DNA from: Prevotella sp.
GTDB lineage: Bacteria > Bacteroidota > Bacteroidia > Bacteroidales > Bacteroidaceae
NCBI GenBank assembly: GCA_017402445.1
Contig: JAFPME010000002.1
Coordinates: 62,001 to 126,000 of the forward strand
Length of the DNA stretch: 64,000 nt
Direction of reading: 5' to 3'
Below the pieces are notes generated by a model. The model worked only from the letters and a program-made list of their open reading frames with translations. It was not told the origin of the DNA and ran no database searches. This document shows positions 16,994 through 25,732 of this stretch, piece after piece. The position numbers and the translations under genes were made by a program. Numbering within the stretch: the first letter of the stretch is position 1; every line of letters starts with the position of its first letter.

Positions 16994-18796
16994 ATGGAAT
17001 CAACAGTCTTCTTAGGATTCAACCTTTATGCCTGGATCACGATAGCCACTGTGCTGTCGATGTTCACGGTGCTGCTGTTCACCAAACTGCGGGCAGACCT
17101 CGTCTTCTTAGGGGCTATCTCCATCCTGTTTGTCACAGGAGTCCTCGACGCCAAGGAGGCCTTCTCCGGATTCAGCAGCACCTCGGTGGTCATCATCGGA
17201 GTGCTCTTTGTCGTGGTCGCAGGGCTCACGCATACGGGCGTCCTGCAATGGATTGTCAAGCATCTGTTAGGTCAGCCCAAGAGCTATTCCAAGGCGGTGG
17301 TACGTCTGATGCTTCCTGTGGCTGCCCTCAGCTCGTTTCTCAGCAACACCACTGTGGTGGCCCTCTTTGTGGGCATCGTCAAGATGTGGTCGAAGAAGCT
17401 GAACATCTCGCCCTCTAAATTGCTGATACCGCTGAGCTACGCCTCGGGCATGGGAGGTGTGTGTACGCTCATCGGCACCCCTCCCAACCTGATTATCTCC
17501 GGTCTTTACGCCGACAGCACCGGCACGGCGATGAACGTGCTGGCAACCACGGTCCCCGGACTGTTCTGCCTCTGCGTCGGCGTACTCTCCATCATCGCCA
17601 TGCGCCGGCTCTTGCCCGACCGCACAGCGCCCGAATCAGCCTTCGAGTCCACCTCCGACTACACGGTCGAGCTGCTTGTGCCCTCAGACAACAGTCATAT
17701 TGGCGAGACCATCGAGGAGGCCGGACTGACGGATGTGCGTGGCGGCACGCTGATAGAGATCAAGCACTTCGACAACCGCGAGATTGTGTCGCCTGTGCCT
17801 GCCGACGAATTCCTGATGGGTGGCGACCGTCTGGTGTTCGCAGGTCAGATAGACGAGATGCTCGACCTGAAGAAGAGTCACGGTTTCGTGAATGCCGACC
17901 ATCACATCTTCACCCTCGACGAGGTGGACAAGAACCGCCAGTTGCGTACGGCCTATGTCACCTTTGGCAGCAGCCTGATCAACACCTCAATAGGCGCCTC
18001 CACTTTCGAGAGAGACAACAACATGATACTCGTAGCCGTGGCGCGTCGCGGCAAGCGTATCGACGAGTCGCCCCGTGAGGTCAAGCTGCAGGCGGGAGAC
18101 ACGCTGCTCTTCGAGTGTCCGCTACATGTCAACATTCACACCGAACGCCTCTCGTCGCAATTGCAGTTCTTCGATAGTGCCCAGGTGCCCAACATCGGAA
18201 AGAAGACATTGGTGTCTACGACAATCATGATAGCCATGGTGGTGCTGTCTGCCCTTAATGTGATACCGCTCCTGCAATGTGCTTTCCTCGCTGCCATGGC
18301 CATGCTGGTTTTCCGCTGCTGCAACGTAGACCAGGCGATGAAAGCCATCAACTGGGAGATACTGATGGTGTTTGCCGGCAGTGTCGTCTTGGGCATCGCC
18401 ATCCAGAAGACGGGCATCGCCGAGCGGCTGGCGTTTGGCATTCTCGATGTCTGTGGCACCAATCCCATCGTGGTGATGGTAGCCATCTGTTTCGTGGCGA
18501 CATTCATCACCGAATTTATCTCCAACACCGCCGCGGGAGCCATGTTTTTCCCCATCATGTATGAGGCTGCCGAGAAACTGGGCTATGACCCCTATCCGTT
18601 CCTCATTGCTCTGATGGTCAGCGTCAGTTCCAGTTTCGCCACACCTATCGGCTCTCCCACACACATGCTGGTCTATGGTCCTGGCGGCTACCGGTTCAGC
18701 GACTTCATGCGTGTCGGTCTGCTGATGAACCTCATCATTCTCGCCGCCAATATCCTGATTATCAATATCATCTACCCGCTCACCCCACTGCAGTGA
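16994..18796 (+). CDS. SLC13/DASS-family sodium:anion transporter with two TrkA-C domains
   Basis: Polytopic membrane protein of 600 residues. An N-terminal set of helices includes the conserved SNTTVVALF segment and IPLSYASGMGGVCTLIGTPP. A cytoplasmic insert of about 200 residues carries two TrkA-C-like (RCK_C) domains (ETIEEAGLTDVRGGTLIEI and NTSIGASTFERDNNMILVAV). The second half again has the duplicated family motif (EFISNTAAGAMFF, SSFATPIGSPTHMLVYGPGG). This architecture occurs in SLC13-type transporters annotated for sulfate, dicarboxylates or citrate; the substrate cannot be told from sequence. It starts 20 bp after the phosphatase/kinase gene, so it is in the same operon and may be controlled by or feed that signalling module. 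Confidence 0.85.
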   Translation: MESTVFLGFNLYAWITIATVLSMFTVLLFTKLRADLVFLGAISILFVTGVLDAKEAFSGFSSTSVVIIGVLFVVVAGLTHTGVLQWIVKHLLGQPKSYSKAVVRLMLPVAALSSFLSNTTVVALFVGIVKMWSKKLNISPSKLLIPLSYASGMGGVCTLIGTPPNLIISGLYADSTGTAMNVLATTVPGLFCLCVGVLSIIAMRRLLPDRTAPESAFESTSDYTVELLVPSDNSHIGETIEEAGLTDVRGGTLIEIKHFDNREIVSPVPADEFLMGGDRLVFAGQIDEMLDLKKSHGFVNADHHIFTLDEVDKNRQLRTAYVTFGSSLINTSIGASTFERDNNMILVAVARRGKRIDESPREVKLQAGDTLLFECPLHVNIHTERLSSQLQFFDSAQVPNIGKKTLVSTTIMIAMVVLSALNVIPLLQCAFLAAMAMLVFRCCNVDQAMKAINWEILMVFAGSVVLGIAIQKTGIAERLAFGILDVCGTNPIVVMVAICFVATFITEFISNTAAGAMFFPIMYEAAEKLGYDPYPFLIALMVSVSSSFATPIGSPTHMLVYGPGGYRFSDFMRVGLLMNLIILAANILIINIIYPLTPLQ

Positions 18797-18834
18797 GATG
18801 ACCGGAGTATGTGGTCAATCGTGAATGACAATAG

Positions 18835-18940
18835 GAAGGAGTATAGGAGTATAGGAGTTTAGACATTACTCTTGCTATTCATAGCCTATGCTGATGATGA
18901 ACAATCAGTTCTATTGGCTTCGCCAAATCTCCTATACTCC
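18835..18940 (+). repeat. MITE-like repeat, copy B
   Basis: Second copy of the ~110-bp element at 14902. The left end GGAGTATAGGAG (also repeated internally) is perfectly inverted at the right end as CTCCTATACTCC (18929-18940). The interior matches copy A. It lies between the transporter and the STAS gene. Confidence 0.75.
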
Positions 18941-19015
18941 AAAAAGTTGAGTAAATGAGAAACTTGAGTGAATGACATCAAAAAACATTGAACATCCATA
19001 GAAAACCGTAATAAT

Positions 19016-19318
19016 ATGAATATCAACATCAAAGAACGTAATGGTTCCTATCTCGGAACCCTCACTGGCTGGATAGACACCGCAGTGGCAACACAGTTTC
19101 TCGAAGACCTGAAGCCTCTGATGAGCAGAGCCGACAAGTCGATAGAGCTTGATTGTGGAGGATTGGATTATATCTGCAGCCTGGGGCTTCGCGGACTGCT
19201 CCAGTTGAAGAAAGAGAGCGTGGCGAAAGGGGGAAGCCTGGTGCTGACTCACGTGGAAGGCGAAGTGCTCAAGATTTTCACCATGACAGGTTTCATCAAG
19301 TTGTTTGACATACGCTAA
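19016..19318 (+). CDS. STAS-domain anti-sigma factor antagonist (RsbV/SpoIIAA-like)
   Basis: Protein of 100 residues made of one STAS domain: an N-terminal strand (MNINIKERNGSYLGTLTGWI), then LDCGGLDYICSLGLRGLLQL, in which Ser55 fits the conserved phosphorylation site, then a helix and the end TMTGFIKLFDIR. In partner-switching systems the unphosphorylated form binds the RsbW-type kinase, and an RsbU-type phosphatase resets it. Both of those domains are in the protein encoded at 15366, so the three parts form a plausible local module. The final target (a sigma factor or other partner) is not in the window. It lies 219 bp after the transporter gene, separated by a MITE-like repeat, and is followed by a strong terminator. 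Confidence 0.88.
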   Translation: MNINIKERNGSYLGTLTGWIDTAVATQFLEDLKPLMSRADKSIELDCGGLDYICSLGLRGLLQLKKESVAKGGSLVLTHVEGEVLKIFTMTGFIKLFDIR

Positions 19319-19367
19319 GGAGATTCAAACTCCTTTCAACTTGTGTAAAGCGATAAAAGCGACAAGG

Positions 19368-19401
19368 AGGGTGTGTCAAATTTTACATTTTGACACACCC
19401 T
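19368..19401 (+). terminator. bidirectional terminator after the STAS gene
   Basis: A stem of about 13 bp (AGGGTGTGTCAAA / TTTGACACACCCT) with T-rich or A-rich tracts around it. It closes the plus-strand module and may also stop minus-strand transcription through the epimerase remnant. Confidence 0.8.
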
Positions 19402-19526
19402 CTTGATTTCATTTTTGTTGAACTAAACCCTCTTGCTCATCGACGATAGGAATCGTCGACCCCTATGTGCGCACCAAACCATTTGCTCATGATGTGAAGG
19501 GCTCTGTTCAAGTCCCCGTGAGTGCA

Positions 19527-19934
19527 CTATTCTCTCTCCATGATCTCCAGGCACATGCGTGAGTTGTGGTAAGGGCATTTCCAGAACCCTGCCTTGTCGT
19601 CGTGCCGGTTGATGTTGCCGTCGGGGTCGCAGCTCCACCACCATTCGCCGCCCTCCCAGTCGTTGAGGTGGTCTTTGATGTACTGCCAGCAGCGAAGGGA
19701 TTTCCGCAGGGCTTCCTCATCACCGAAATACTGATATAGGTTGTAGAAGCCCACCACGGCCTCTGCCTGTACCCACCAGTGGCGCTCGGTGTCAATGTGG
19801 CCCATGTCGAGGTTGGCCTCGTGCACCATCGAGCCGTCGGCATTGAGACCTTTCTCTGATGCCTTGGCCACCATTTTGACCACTTCCTCCACCTGCTGCA
19901 GCACGGTCTTGTCGCCGAGCACCGATGTTGTCTT
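19527..19934 (-). pseudogene. C-terminal remnant of an N-acylglucosamine 2-epimerase family (cellobiose 2-epimerase-like) gene
   Basis: About 135 codons match the C-terminal third of AGE-family sugar 2-epimerases, which normally have about 390-410 residues. Diagnostic segments are HWWVQAEAVVGFYNLYQYFG (barrel helices with catalytic-site Trp and Glu), EWWWSCDPDGNIN and DKAGFWKCPYHNSRMCLEI. The N-terminal two thirds, with the rest of the barrel, are missing. Upstream the frame runs straight into the SusD terminator, so no functional start exists; an ATG at 20039 lies inside the terminator region and is not credible. This looks like deletion debris of a former glycan-utilisation gene next to susD. 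The flanking 19402-19526 holds only a short hairpin. Confidence 0.75.
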
Positions 19935-19986
19935 CTGAGCGGACAAAAACGGAACTGTTCTCGGCTGACCAACGACGTGAGCGACG

Positions 19987-20034
19987 AAAAAAAAAGACAG
20001 TGCCGGAACGCCTTGCAGGTGTCCCGGCACTGTC
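19987..20034 (-). terminator. terminator of the susC-susD operon
   Basis: On the minus strand, GACAGTGCCGG pairs with CCGGCACTGTC across a ~20-nt loop and is followed by nine T residues. It lies 36 bp after the susD stop. Confidence 0.9.
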
Positions 20035-20069
20035 GTCAAGATGTCAGCTGCGTGGCAGCTGCCGTGTTG

Positions 20070-22187
20070 TTATTCCTGTTTGAAGCCATAACCATTGGTG
20101 AATCCACCGTTGCTGAGCACGTTCGGCGTGAACGGCCAGTAGTGGATGGGGGCAGACTCGTAGTCGTATTCATAGAAGAGATACTTGTAGTACTCGTCTG
20201 CGTTGTCGAGCAGCGTCTGTCCCCAGTTGACAGCTGTGTAGCCGTCGGCTTCGAGCGCTGCGATTTCGTCGTCGCTCAGACGCTTGAAGAGACCCTTGAT
20301 GGCAAGATTGGTGAGCGTGTTGCCCTTGTAGTCGAGACCATAGGAAGCCCAGTCGTCGTTGACGCCGCGCCAGCCGGGATAGAGAATGGGATCGTCCTCG
20401 CTGCCAGCCGGGCACTGGGTGGTGAGACGATGCCCCTTGAGTGCCTTGGCATCGACCATCTTGGTATACACCTTGGTAGAGATGACGTTACCGTTGTCGA
20501 ACTCGTAGAACCCGTTGTTACGCAGGCCGTCAAGCATCTTCCCTGTCAGCTCCTTTACGGCTCTGATCTTCTTGCCGATGAGACCGGTGCGGATGAGCAC
20601 CTCACGACGGTCGCCTTCGCCGGCAAACTCGAAGCCACGTTCATCGATAATGGCCTCAAGAAGTGAGCCTTCGCGGGCAATGAAGCCATCGACATCGGCC
20701 TTTCCAGCCGGGAAGGCGCGCTCGCGGATGATGGAAAGATACTTCTTGGCCTCACCGTCGTTGCCCAACATGGCGCAAGCCTCGGCGTAACCCAGGTAGA
20801 TTTCAGAGAGTCTCATGTAAGGACCGTTAATGCCGGACTTACGCTGGTTGGCCGTCCACACCTTGTCCTGACGGTTCTCGTCCCATTTGTTGAAAGCAAT
20901 GCCGCCACCCTTGCCCTGCGAACCGGGCGAGAAGGGGATGAGAATCTCGGTGCCGTTAGAGCCATTGCTGGCCGTAACAGTGCAAGAAACATCGCGACGC
21001 TTGTCCTGAGGATCGAAGATTCCGTAGTAGAAAGCAGGATTGATGCGGCCCTGTCCGTAGTTCTTACAGGGATAGTTGTTCTTGCTGCCACCCGTGGAAG
21101 GACGTCCGAAAGAGTAAGGACGGGCATCGTTGCCGGCTCCCTGGGCAATAGAGACCTCGTAGATGGACTCGTCGGCAAAGCCGTCGTCGGCACCGTGCAT
21201 CTGCTGGAAGAAATACTGATAGGCGTTGCCGTTGTCGCCGCCACGCGGGTCTGTGGTGTGGAAGACGGCAGAACCCGGATTGTCAATGACAGCCTTGAAG
21301 TACTGCTGAGCGAGCTCGTAGTACTTGCGGTAGTCGGAACGGCGTCCATAAGAGGCACCATTGTTGTCCTTGCCCATCGTTTCGAAGGTGAGCGGATTGC
21401 CCTGACCGTCGGTACGCTTAATGTCGCCGCGACGAGTCTGGTAGCCACCAGCTTCAAGGGCAATGCGTCCGATGAGTCCTTCAACGTATGTACGCGAGAA
21501 ATAGTTCTTTCCCGAAATGCCGGGAATGGAGCCCACACGATACATAAGGGGCGCAGCTTGCTGCAGTTCGCTGAGGATGACATCGTAGATGGAGTCGCGT
21601 CCGCAGAGCGAACCTGAGTCGGTAATCTTACCGCTGAGGTAAGGCACATCACCGAAATACTTCAACAGCTCGCGGTAGGCAGTAGCCTTCAGGGCGACAG
21701 CTTCGCCGTAGAGCTGGCCCATGGTACACTCCTTACCTTCGGCAAGCATCTCTTGGAACCCTTCAGACTCCTGTGTGGCCAGCACAACGATGTTGGCCTT
21801 GTTGATGACGGAATAGAGGGCGGCGTAGGTATCGTTCTCCTTCTGATAGCTGAGCAGTGCATACTCGCCTGCATATTTGCCATTCTGATAGAAACACTCG
21901 GGATAGTGACGGCCGGGCTGAGCCTCGAACTTCTCGGGATGGCGCTCTATATCGGAGCCTGCCACGTCGGCGGCATAGAAGAGTCCGTCGCCAAAGACCT
22001 TGTTCTGAGCAGCATCCACCCAGGCTGCATAGGCTCCTTCGAGCGCAGCACGAGCCGTCTCGCTGGTTGAGAAGACGAAGGCAGCGTCGGTTTTAGAAGG
22101 GGAGCTGGTCTCAAGAAAATCGCTGCAAGAGGTGGCCAAAGCAATAGCACCCACAGCACAAAACGTCGAATATATTACTTTTTTCAT
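20070..22187 (-). CDS. SusD/RagB-family glycan-binding lipoprotein
   Basis: Protein of about 705 residues. A lipoprotein signal (MKKVIYSTFCAVGAIALATS, then Cys at residue 21, followed by SDFLETSSPSKTD) leads into a SusD fold. Family signs are an N-terminal TPR helical scaffold (ARAALEGAYAAWVDAAQN, ALKATAYRELLKYFGDVPYL) and a late YMRLSEIYLGYAEACAMLG segment, then IIDERGFEFAGEGDRR. SusD-like proteins sit on the cell surface and capture ligand for the paired SusC channel. I chose the ATG at 22187; one six codons earlier (22205) is possible. It follows susC by about 20 bp. It is longer than many SusD homologues (about 550). No glycoside hydrolases are adjacent, so the substrate is unknown. Confidence 0.92.
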   Translation of the reverse strand: MKKVIYSTFCAVGAIALATSCSDFLETSSPSKTDAAFVFSTSETARAALEGAYAAWVDAAQNKVFGDGLFYAADVAGSDIERHPEKFEAQPGRHYPECFYQNGKYAGEYALLSYQKENDTYAALYSVINKANIVVLATQESEGFQEMLAEGKECTMGQLYGEAVALKATAYRELLKYFGDVPYLSGKITDSGSLCGRDSIYDVILSELQQAAPLMYRVGSIPGISGKNYFSRTYVEGLIGRIALEAGGYQTRRGDIKRTDGQGNPLTFETMGKDNNGASYGRRSDYRKYYELAQQYFKAVIDNPGSAVFHTTDPRGGDNGNAYQYFFQQMHGADDGFADESIYEVSIAQGAGNDARPYSFGRPSTGGSKNNYPCKNYGQGRINPAFYYGIFDPQDKRRDVSCTVTASNGSNGTEILIPFSPGSQGKGGGIAFNKWDENRQDKVWTANQRKSGINGPYMRLSEIYLGYAEACAMLGNDGEAKKYLSIIRERAFPAGKADVDGFIAREGSLLEAIIDERGFEFAGEGDRREVLIRTGLIGKKIRAVKELTGKMLDGLRNNGFYEFDNGNVISTKVYTKMVDAKALKGHRLTTQCPAGSEDDPILYPGWRGVNDDWASYGLDYKGNTLTNLAIKGLFKRLSDDEIAALEADGYTAVNWGQTLLDNADEYYKYLFYEYDYESAPIHYWPFTPNVLSNGGFTNGYGFKQE

Positions 22188-22208
22188 ACTTTTATTTCCT
22201 TCCATGAA

Positions 22209-25200
22209 TTAGAATGCAACATTAAGACCAAAGGTGAAGGTGCGAGCACGGGGATAGGAGTTCCAGTCGTAGTTGGGAACCGGGAAGCCGTCCTGTCCAC
22301 CCGGACGAGTGTTCACGTCGGGATCGACACCATTGTAGCCTGCAAGACAGAAGAGATTACCGCCGGTGAAGTAGACACGCAGGTTGCTGATGCCAACCTT
22401 TGAGGTGAGCGACTTGGGCAGCGTGTAGCCGATGGTGAGGGTATTCAGTCGCAGATAGGATGCGTCCTCGATAAATTCGGACGACACCATACCGTATTCA
22501 CAGTAAGGCAGTGCATGCTTGGCATCGGCATTGAGCGCGGCAAGAGCGGAAGGATCGGTGATGGGGACCAGGTCGCCACTGCCATCAACATCGTAGATGC
22601 GCCAGCAGTCGTCGATGAAGGCGAGGCGGTTCCAACCGTAGCTGGTATTCTTGTTACCCATCATAGAATGCATGGCGTTGGCATTGTAAACATCGCCGCC
22701 AATCTGGTAGGTGAAGCCGACAGAAGCATCGAAGCCTTTGTAGTTGGCATTGATGTTGAAACCACCAGTGTGCTGAGGCATGGTGTGGCCGATGACACAG
22801 GCATCATCCTCTGTAACGACGCCATCGCTATTCGTATCAGCAAACTTCACCATACCCGGGAAGGCTATCTGACCCTCGGGACGGTTGTAGTACTGACCGC
22901 CCGAATAGTTGACGACGCCCTGCAGATCGGGTACACCCTGCTTCAGTGTCCACACGCCATCGGCGACATTGAAGTCGTCGACGGTGTAGAATCCGGCCGA
23001 CTTGTAACCGAAGATGGTACCGACAGGTTCGCCGGCACGGATGATATAATCGTTGTAAGGACGCTTCATGGAAGAACCCCAGTTGGTGTGTGTGTCCGCA
23101 TTAACACCTTCGACCACTTTCTCCACGTTGTTCTTGTTATAGTTATAGGTGGCGTTGAAGCTGAGGTTGGAGTCCTTCGAACGGACAATCTCGTAGAAGA
23201 TGGACAGCTCGACACCTTTGTTCGACGTTTCGCCGACGTTCTGGTACTGATAGCTGTGACCTGTCGTTTCAGCTACAGGGACACGCATCAAAATGTCCTT
23301 CGTGGTATTCCAGTACAGGTCGATACCACCGCGGAGCTTTCCGTTCCAGAAGCTATAGTCGATACCGAAGTTACGCGACACGGTGGTCTCCCACTTCAGG
23401 TCGGGATTGGCCAAGATGTCGCCGGGCTTGAATGTCACGGTACGCTTGTCGCCGTTCCATGTCACTTCAGGAACCCAGAACTCCTTCCAGAGACTGGCGT
23501 CGATGTCGTCGTTACCAGCTGTACCGTAAGAGAGACGAAGCTTCAGATTGTCGAGCCACTGGCGTGCACTGGCCATGAAAGGCTCGTCGGAGAGACGCCA
23601 ACCGAAGGCAGCAGAGGGGAAGTAACCCCAGTGGTTGTTAGGAGCAAAGTTAGAGCTACCGTCCGCACGGAAAGTGGCAGTGAAGAGATAGCGTCCCATC
23701 AGCGTGTAGTTGACACGTCCGAACCACGACAGTGTGTGCTTGGGCTCGTTGATGGTGTTGTAGAAGTCGGACGTCTTCTTGGTCTGGTCGTAGTAGTCGT
23801 CCTTCATGTTGTACATCTGAATCAGACCAAAAGCGCGGTCCATATCGAATTCTGAGGGGAATCCGGCACCCGTCATGCGGTTGGAGACGGACTTGCTGGC
23901 CAGCACTTCGTTACCGGCGAGGAGCGACAGGTCGTGGTTTTCGCCCAGACCTTGCACCTGATAGCTGAGCGTCGTAGCCCAACGGAGGCCGTAACCGTTG
24001 CCCTGTGTGAGCTGTGCTTGATTGTAAGGGTTAGTGGATTTACCGCCGTCCCAGTATTTGGTCTCGCTCCAGTTGCGGCTGAGCGAAAGCTCTGTACGGG
24101 CAGTGAGGCCCTTGATGATGTTCCACGACAGTGCACCTGATCCGCGAACGCGCTGACGCTTGCTGATGTTCGTATAGTTGTCGATGACAGCCAGAGGATT
24201 GAACGACTCTTCAACGCTTGAGCTACCCATGGAGAGCAGTGAGGAGTTGTCGGTTCCGAGAGGTTTGTCGATGGGACGATAGCCATAGACTGAATTACCG
24301 GAAGCATAGTCGAAGTTGGTTCCCTCGAATTTCATCTCGCTGTAGCGCAGGTCTGCATCGAAGTTCAAGTTCTTCGTAATTTTCTGGGAAATCTTGAAGT
24401 TGGCATTCCAGCGCTGGAATCCGGACTTAATGCGGATACCATCGTCGGTCATGTAGTTCACTGTGGCGTAGTACTTCGTGTTCTGGTTACCACCAGAGAG
24501 CGAAACATCGTGCGACCAGGAACCTGCCGTGCGCATGACATCGTCTACATAGTTGTGGACATCAACGTTTTTGTACTCATTGAGATGATTGCCGAACTTA
24601 GAACCAAGGCCAAAGTACTCTGCAATACCGTCTTCCTCGTTGTTACCATAAGCTGTGGCATAGCTCCAGTTGTGAAGTACATAGTGATAGGCATCCATCA
24701 CATCGAGGTTTTTGGGAGCCTTCTTCATCTGATAGTACATGTTGTACTTCACACGGGCCTTACCGTCGCCCTTTGAACCTTTGGTCGTAACAAGGATAAC
24801 ACCGTTGGCACCGCGGGCACCGTAGATGGCCGTTGAGGCACCGTCTTTCAGAACGTCAACAGACTCGATGTTATCGGCCGGAATGTCACTGATGTCGCTT
24901 ACCTGTACTCCATCAACAATGTAGAGAGGGTCATTGGACTGGGTGATAGAACCACCACCACGCACACGGATAGCCATAGAAGCGCCGGGACGACCGTCCT
25001 GAGACACGACACTGACGCCAGGGAGCTGTCCTTGCAGGGCCTGCATGACGTTAGAAACCGGGTTAGCAGCCAACTTGTCGCCACTGACGGACGCAACAGC
25101 ACCGGTAAGGTCTTTACGTTTCATCGTACCGTAACCGATAACGACGACATCTTCAAGCGTTGTGTTGTCTTCTTCAAGAACAACACTGAACTGTGAGGAA

Positions 25201-25463
25201 CTACCTACGTCGACTGTCTTCGTCTTGTAGCCGACGTAAGAGAAGGTTAACTTAGATGACGACGGCACCGAAGGCAACGAAAAATTACCATCAATGTCGG
25301 TCATAGCACCCGTAGAGGTACCTTTGATCATCACGCTAACACCAATCAAGGGTTCGCCAGCAGCATCCTTCACCGTACCGGTGACAGTTTTCTGCGCGAA
25401 ACCGACCAGCCATAGCATACATAAAGCTATGACCACAGAAAATCTTTTGATTCTTTGGTTCAT
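22209..25463 (-). CDS. SusC/RagA-family TonB-linked outer-membrane transporter
   Basis: Protein of 1084 residues. In order: a signal peptide (ending VGFAQ), a carboxypeptidase-regulatory-like domain (KTVTGTVKDAAGEPLIGVSV to about residue 100), a TonB-box-like region (EDVVVIGYGTMKRKDLTGA), a plug (NPVSNVMQALQGQLPGVSVV, DPLYIVDGVQVSDI, VLKDGASTAIYGARGANGVI), and a ~850-residue beta-barrel ending in TFGLNVAF. These are the classic SusC hallmarks. With the adjacent SusD lipoprotein it would import a polymer-derived ligand powered by TonB-ExbBD, which is encoded about 3 kb further along. It has a good promoter just upstream. The pair is orphaned from enzymes apart from the epimerase remnant. Confidence 0.95.
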   Translation of the reverse strand: MNQRIKRFSVVIALCMLWLVGFAQKTVTGTVKDAAGEPLIGVSVMIKGTSTGAMTDIDGNFSLPSVPSSSKLTFSYVGYKTKTVDVGSSSQFSVVLEEDNTTLEDVVVIGYGTMKRKDLTGAVASVSGDKLAANPVSNVMQALQGQLPGVSVVSQDGRPGASMAIRVRGGGSITQSNDPLYIVDGVQVSDISDIPADNIESVDVLKDGASTAIYGARGANGVILVTTKGSKGDGKARVKYNMYYQMKKAPKNLDVMDAYHYVLHNWSYATAYGNNEEDGIAEYFGLGSKFGNHLNEYKNVDVHNYVDDVMRTAGSWSHDVSLSGGNQNTKYYATVNYMTDDGIRIKSGFQRWNANFKISQKITKNLNFDADLRYSEMKFEGTNFDYASGNSVYGYRPIDKPLGTDNSSLLSMGSSSVEESFNPLAVIDNYTNISKRQRVRGSGALSWNIIKGLTARTELSLSRNWSETKYWDGGKSTNPYNQAQLTQGNGYGLRWATTLSYQVQGLGENHDLSLLAGNEVLASKSVSNRMTGAGFPSEFDMDRAFGLIQMYNMKDDYYDQTKKTSDFYNTINEPKHTLSWFGRVNYTLMGRYLFTATFRADGSSNFAPNNHWGYFPSAAFGWRLSDEPFMASARQWLDNLKLRLSYGTAGNDDIDASLWKEFWVPEVTWNGDKRTVTFKPGDILANPDLKWETTVSRNFGIDYSFWNGKLRGGIDLYWNTTKDILMRVPVAETTGHSYQYQNVGETSNKGVELSIFYEIVRSKDSNLSFNATYNYNKNNVEKVVEGVNADTHTNWGSSMKRPYNDYIIRAGEPVGTIFGYKSAGFYTVDDFNVADGVWTLKQGVPDLQGVVNYSGGQYYNRPEGQIAFPGMVKFADTNSDGVVTEDDACVIGHTMPQHTGGFNINANYKGFDASVGFTYQIGGDVYNANAMHSMMGNKNTSYGWNRLAFIDDCWRIYDVDGSGDLVPITDPSALAALNADAKHALPYCEYGMVSSEFIEDASYLRLNTLTIGYTLPKSLTSKVGISNLRVYFTGGNLFCLAGYNGVDPDVNTRPGGQDGFPVPNYDWNSYPRARTFTFGLNVAF

Positions 25464-25517
25464 TGAATTAACATTAATTGAATTAGTAGATATTTATTTG
25501 TAGTCGTTATTTGTTGG

Positions 25518-25547
25518 CAAAAGTACGAATTTTTCTTGAATCTACAA
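25518..25547 (-). promoter_or_regulatory. susC promoter
   Basis: On the minus strand, TTG (25547-25545), 19 bp, TACTTTTG (25525-25518), about 55 bp before the susC ATG. It fits the Bacteroidota consensus. No sigma/anti-sigma pair is adjacent. Confidence 0.65.
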
Positions 25548-25678
25548 TCATTTTCACATTCTTCATTGACCTTATTTAGGTAAATTATGTTAAATCACGA
25601 TTTTAAACAGAAAAAACAAGAGAAAAATTTGAAATGAAGTGATGAAAACAAAGGTGTTATTGACAAGTGAAGGAATAA

Positions 25679-25702
25679 AAAAAGTGCTGCCGAGGCAGCA
25701 CT
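25679..25702 (-). terminator. terminator of the exbB-tonB-TPR operon
   Basis: On the minus strand, AAAGTGCTGCC-TC-GGCAGCACTTT followed by a run of T (plus-strand A run at 25677-25684). It lies 30 bp after the TPR gene stop at 25733. Confidence 0.85.
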
Positions 25703-25732
25703 TTCTATTTCTGATTGAATTACAAGAAGTCT

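Noticed and set aside
22515..23855. 446-codon plus-strand open frame
   Set aside because: It is antisense to susC, a common effect of biased codon use in long GC-richer genes.
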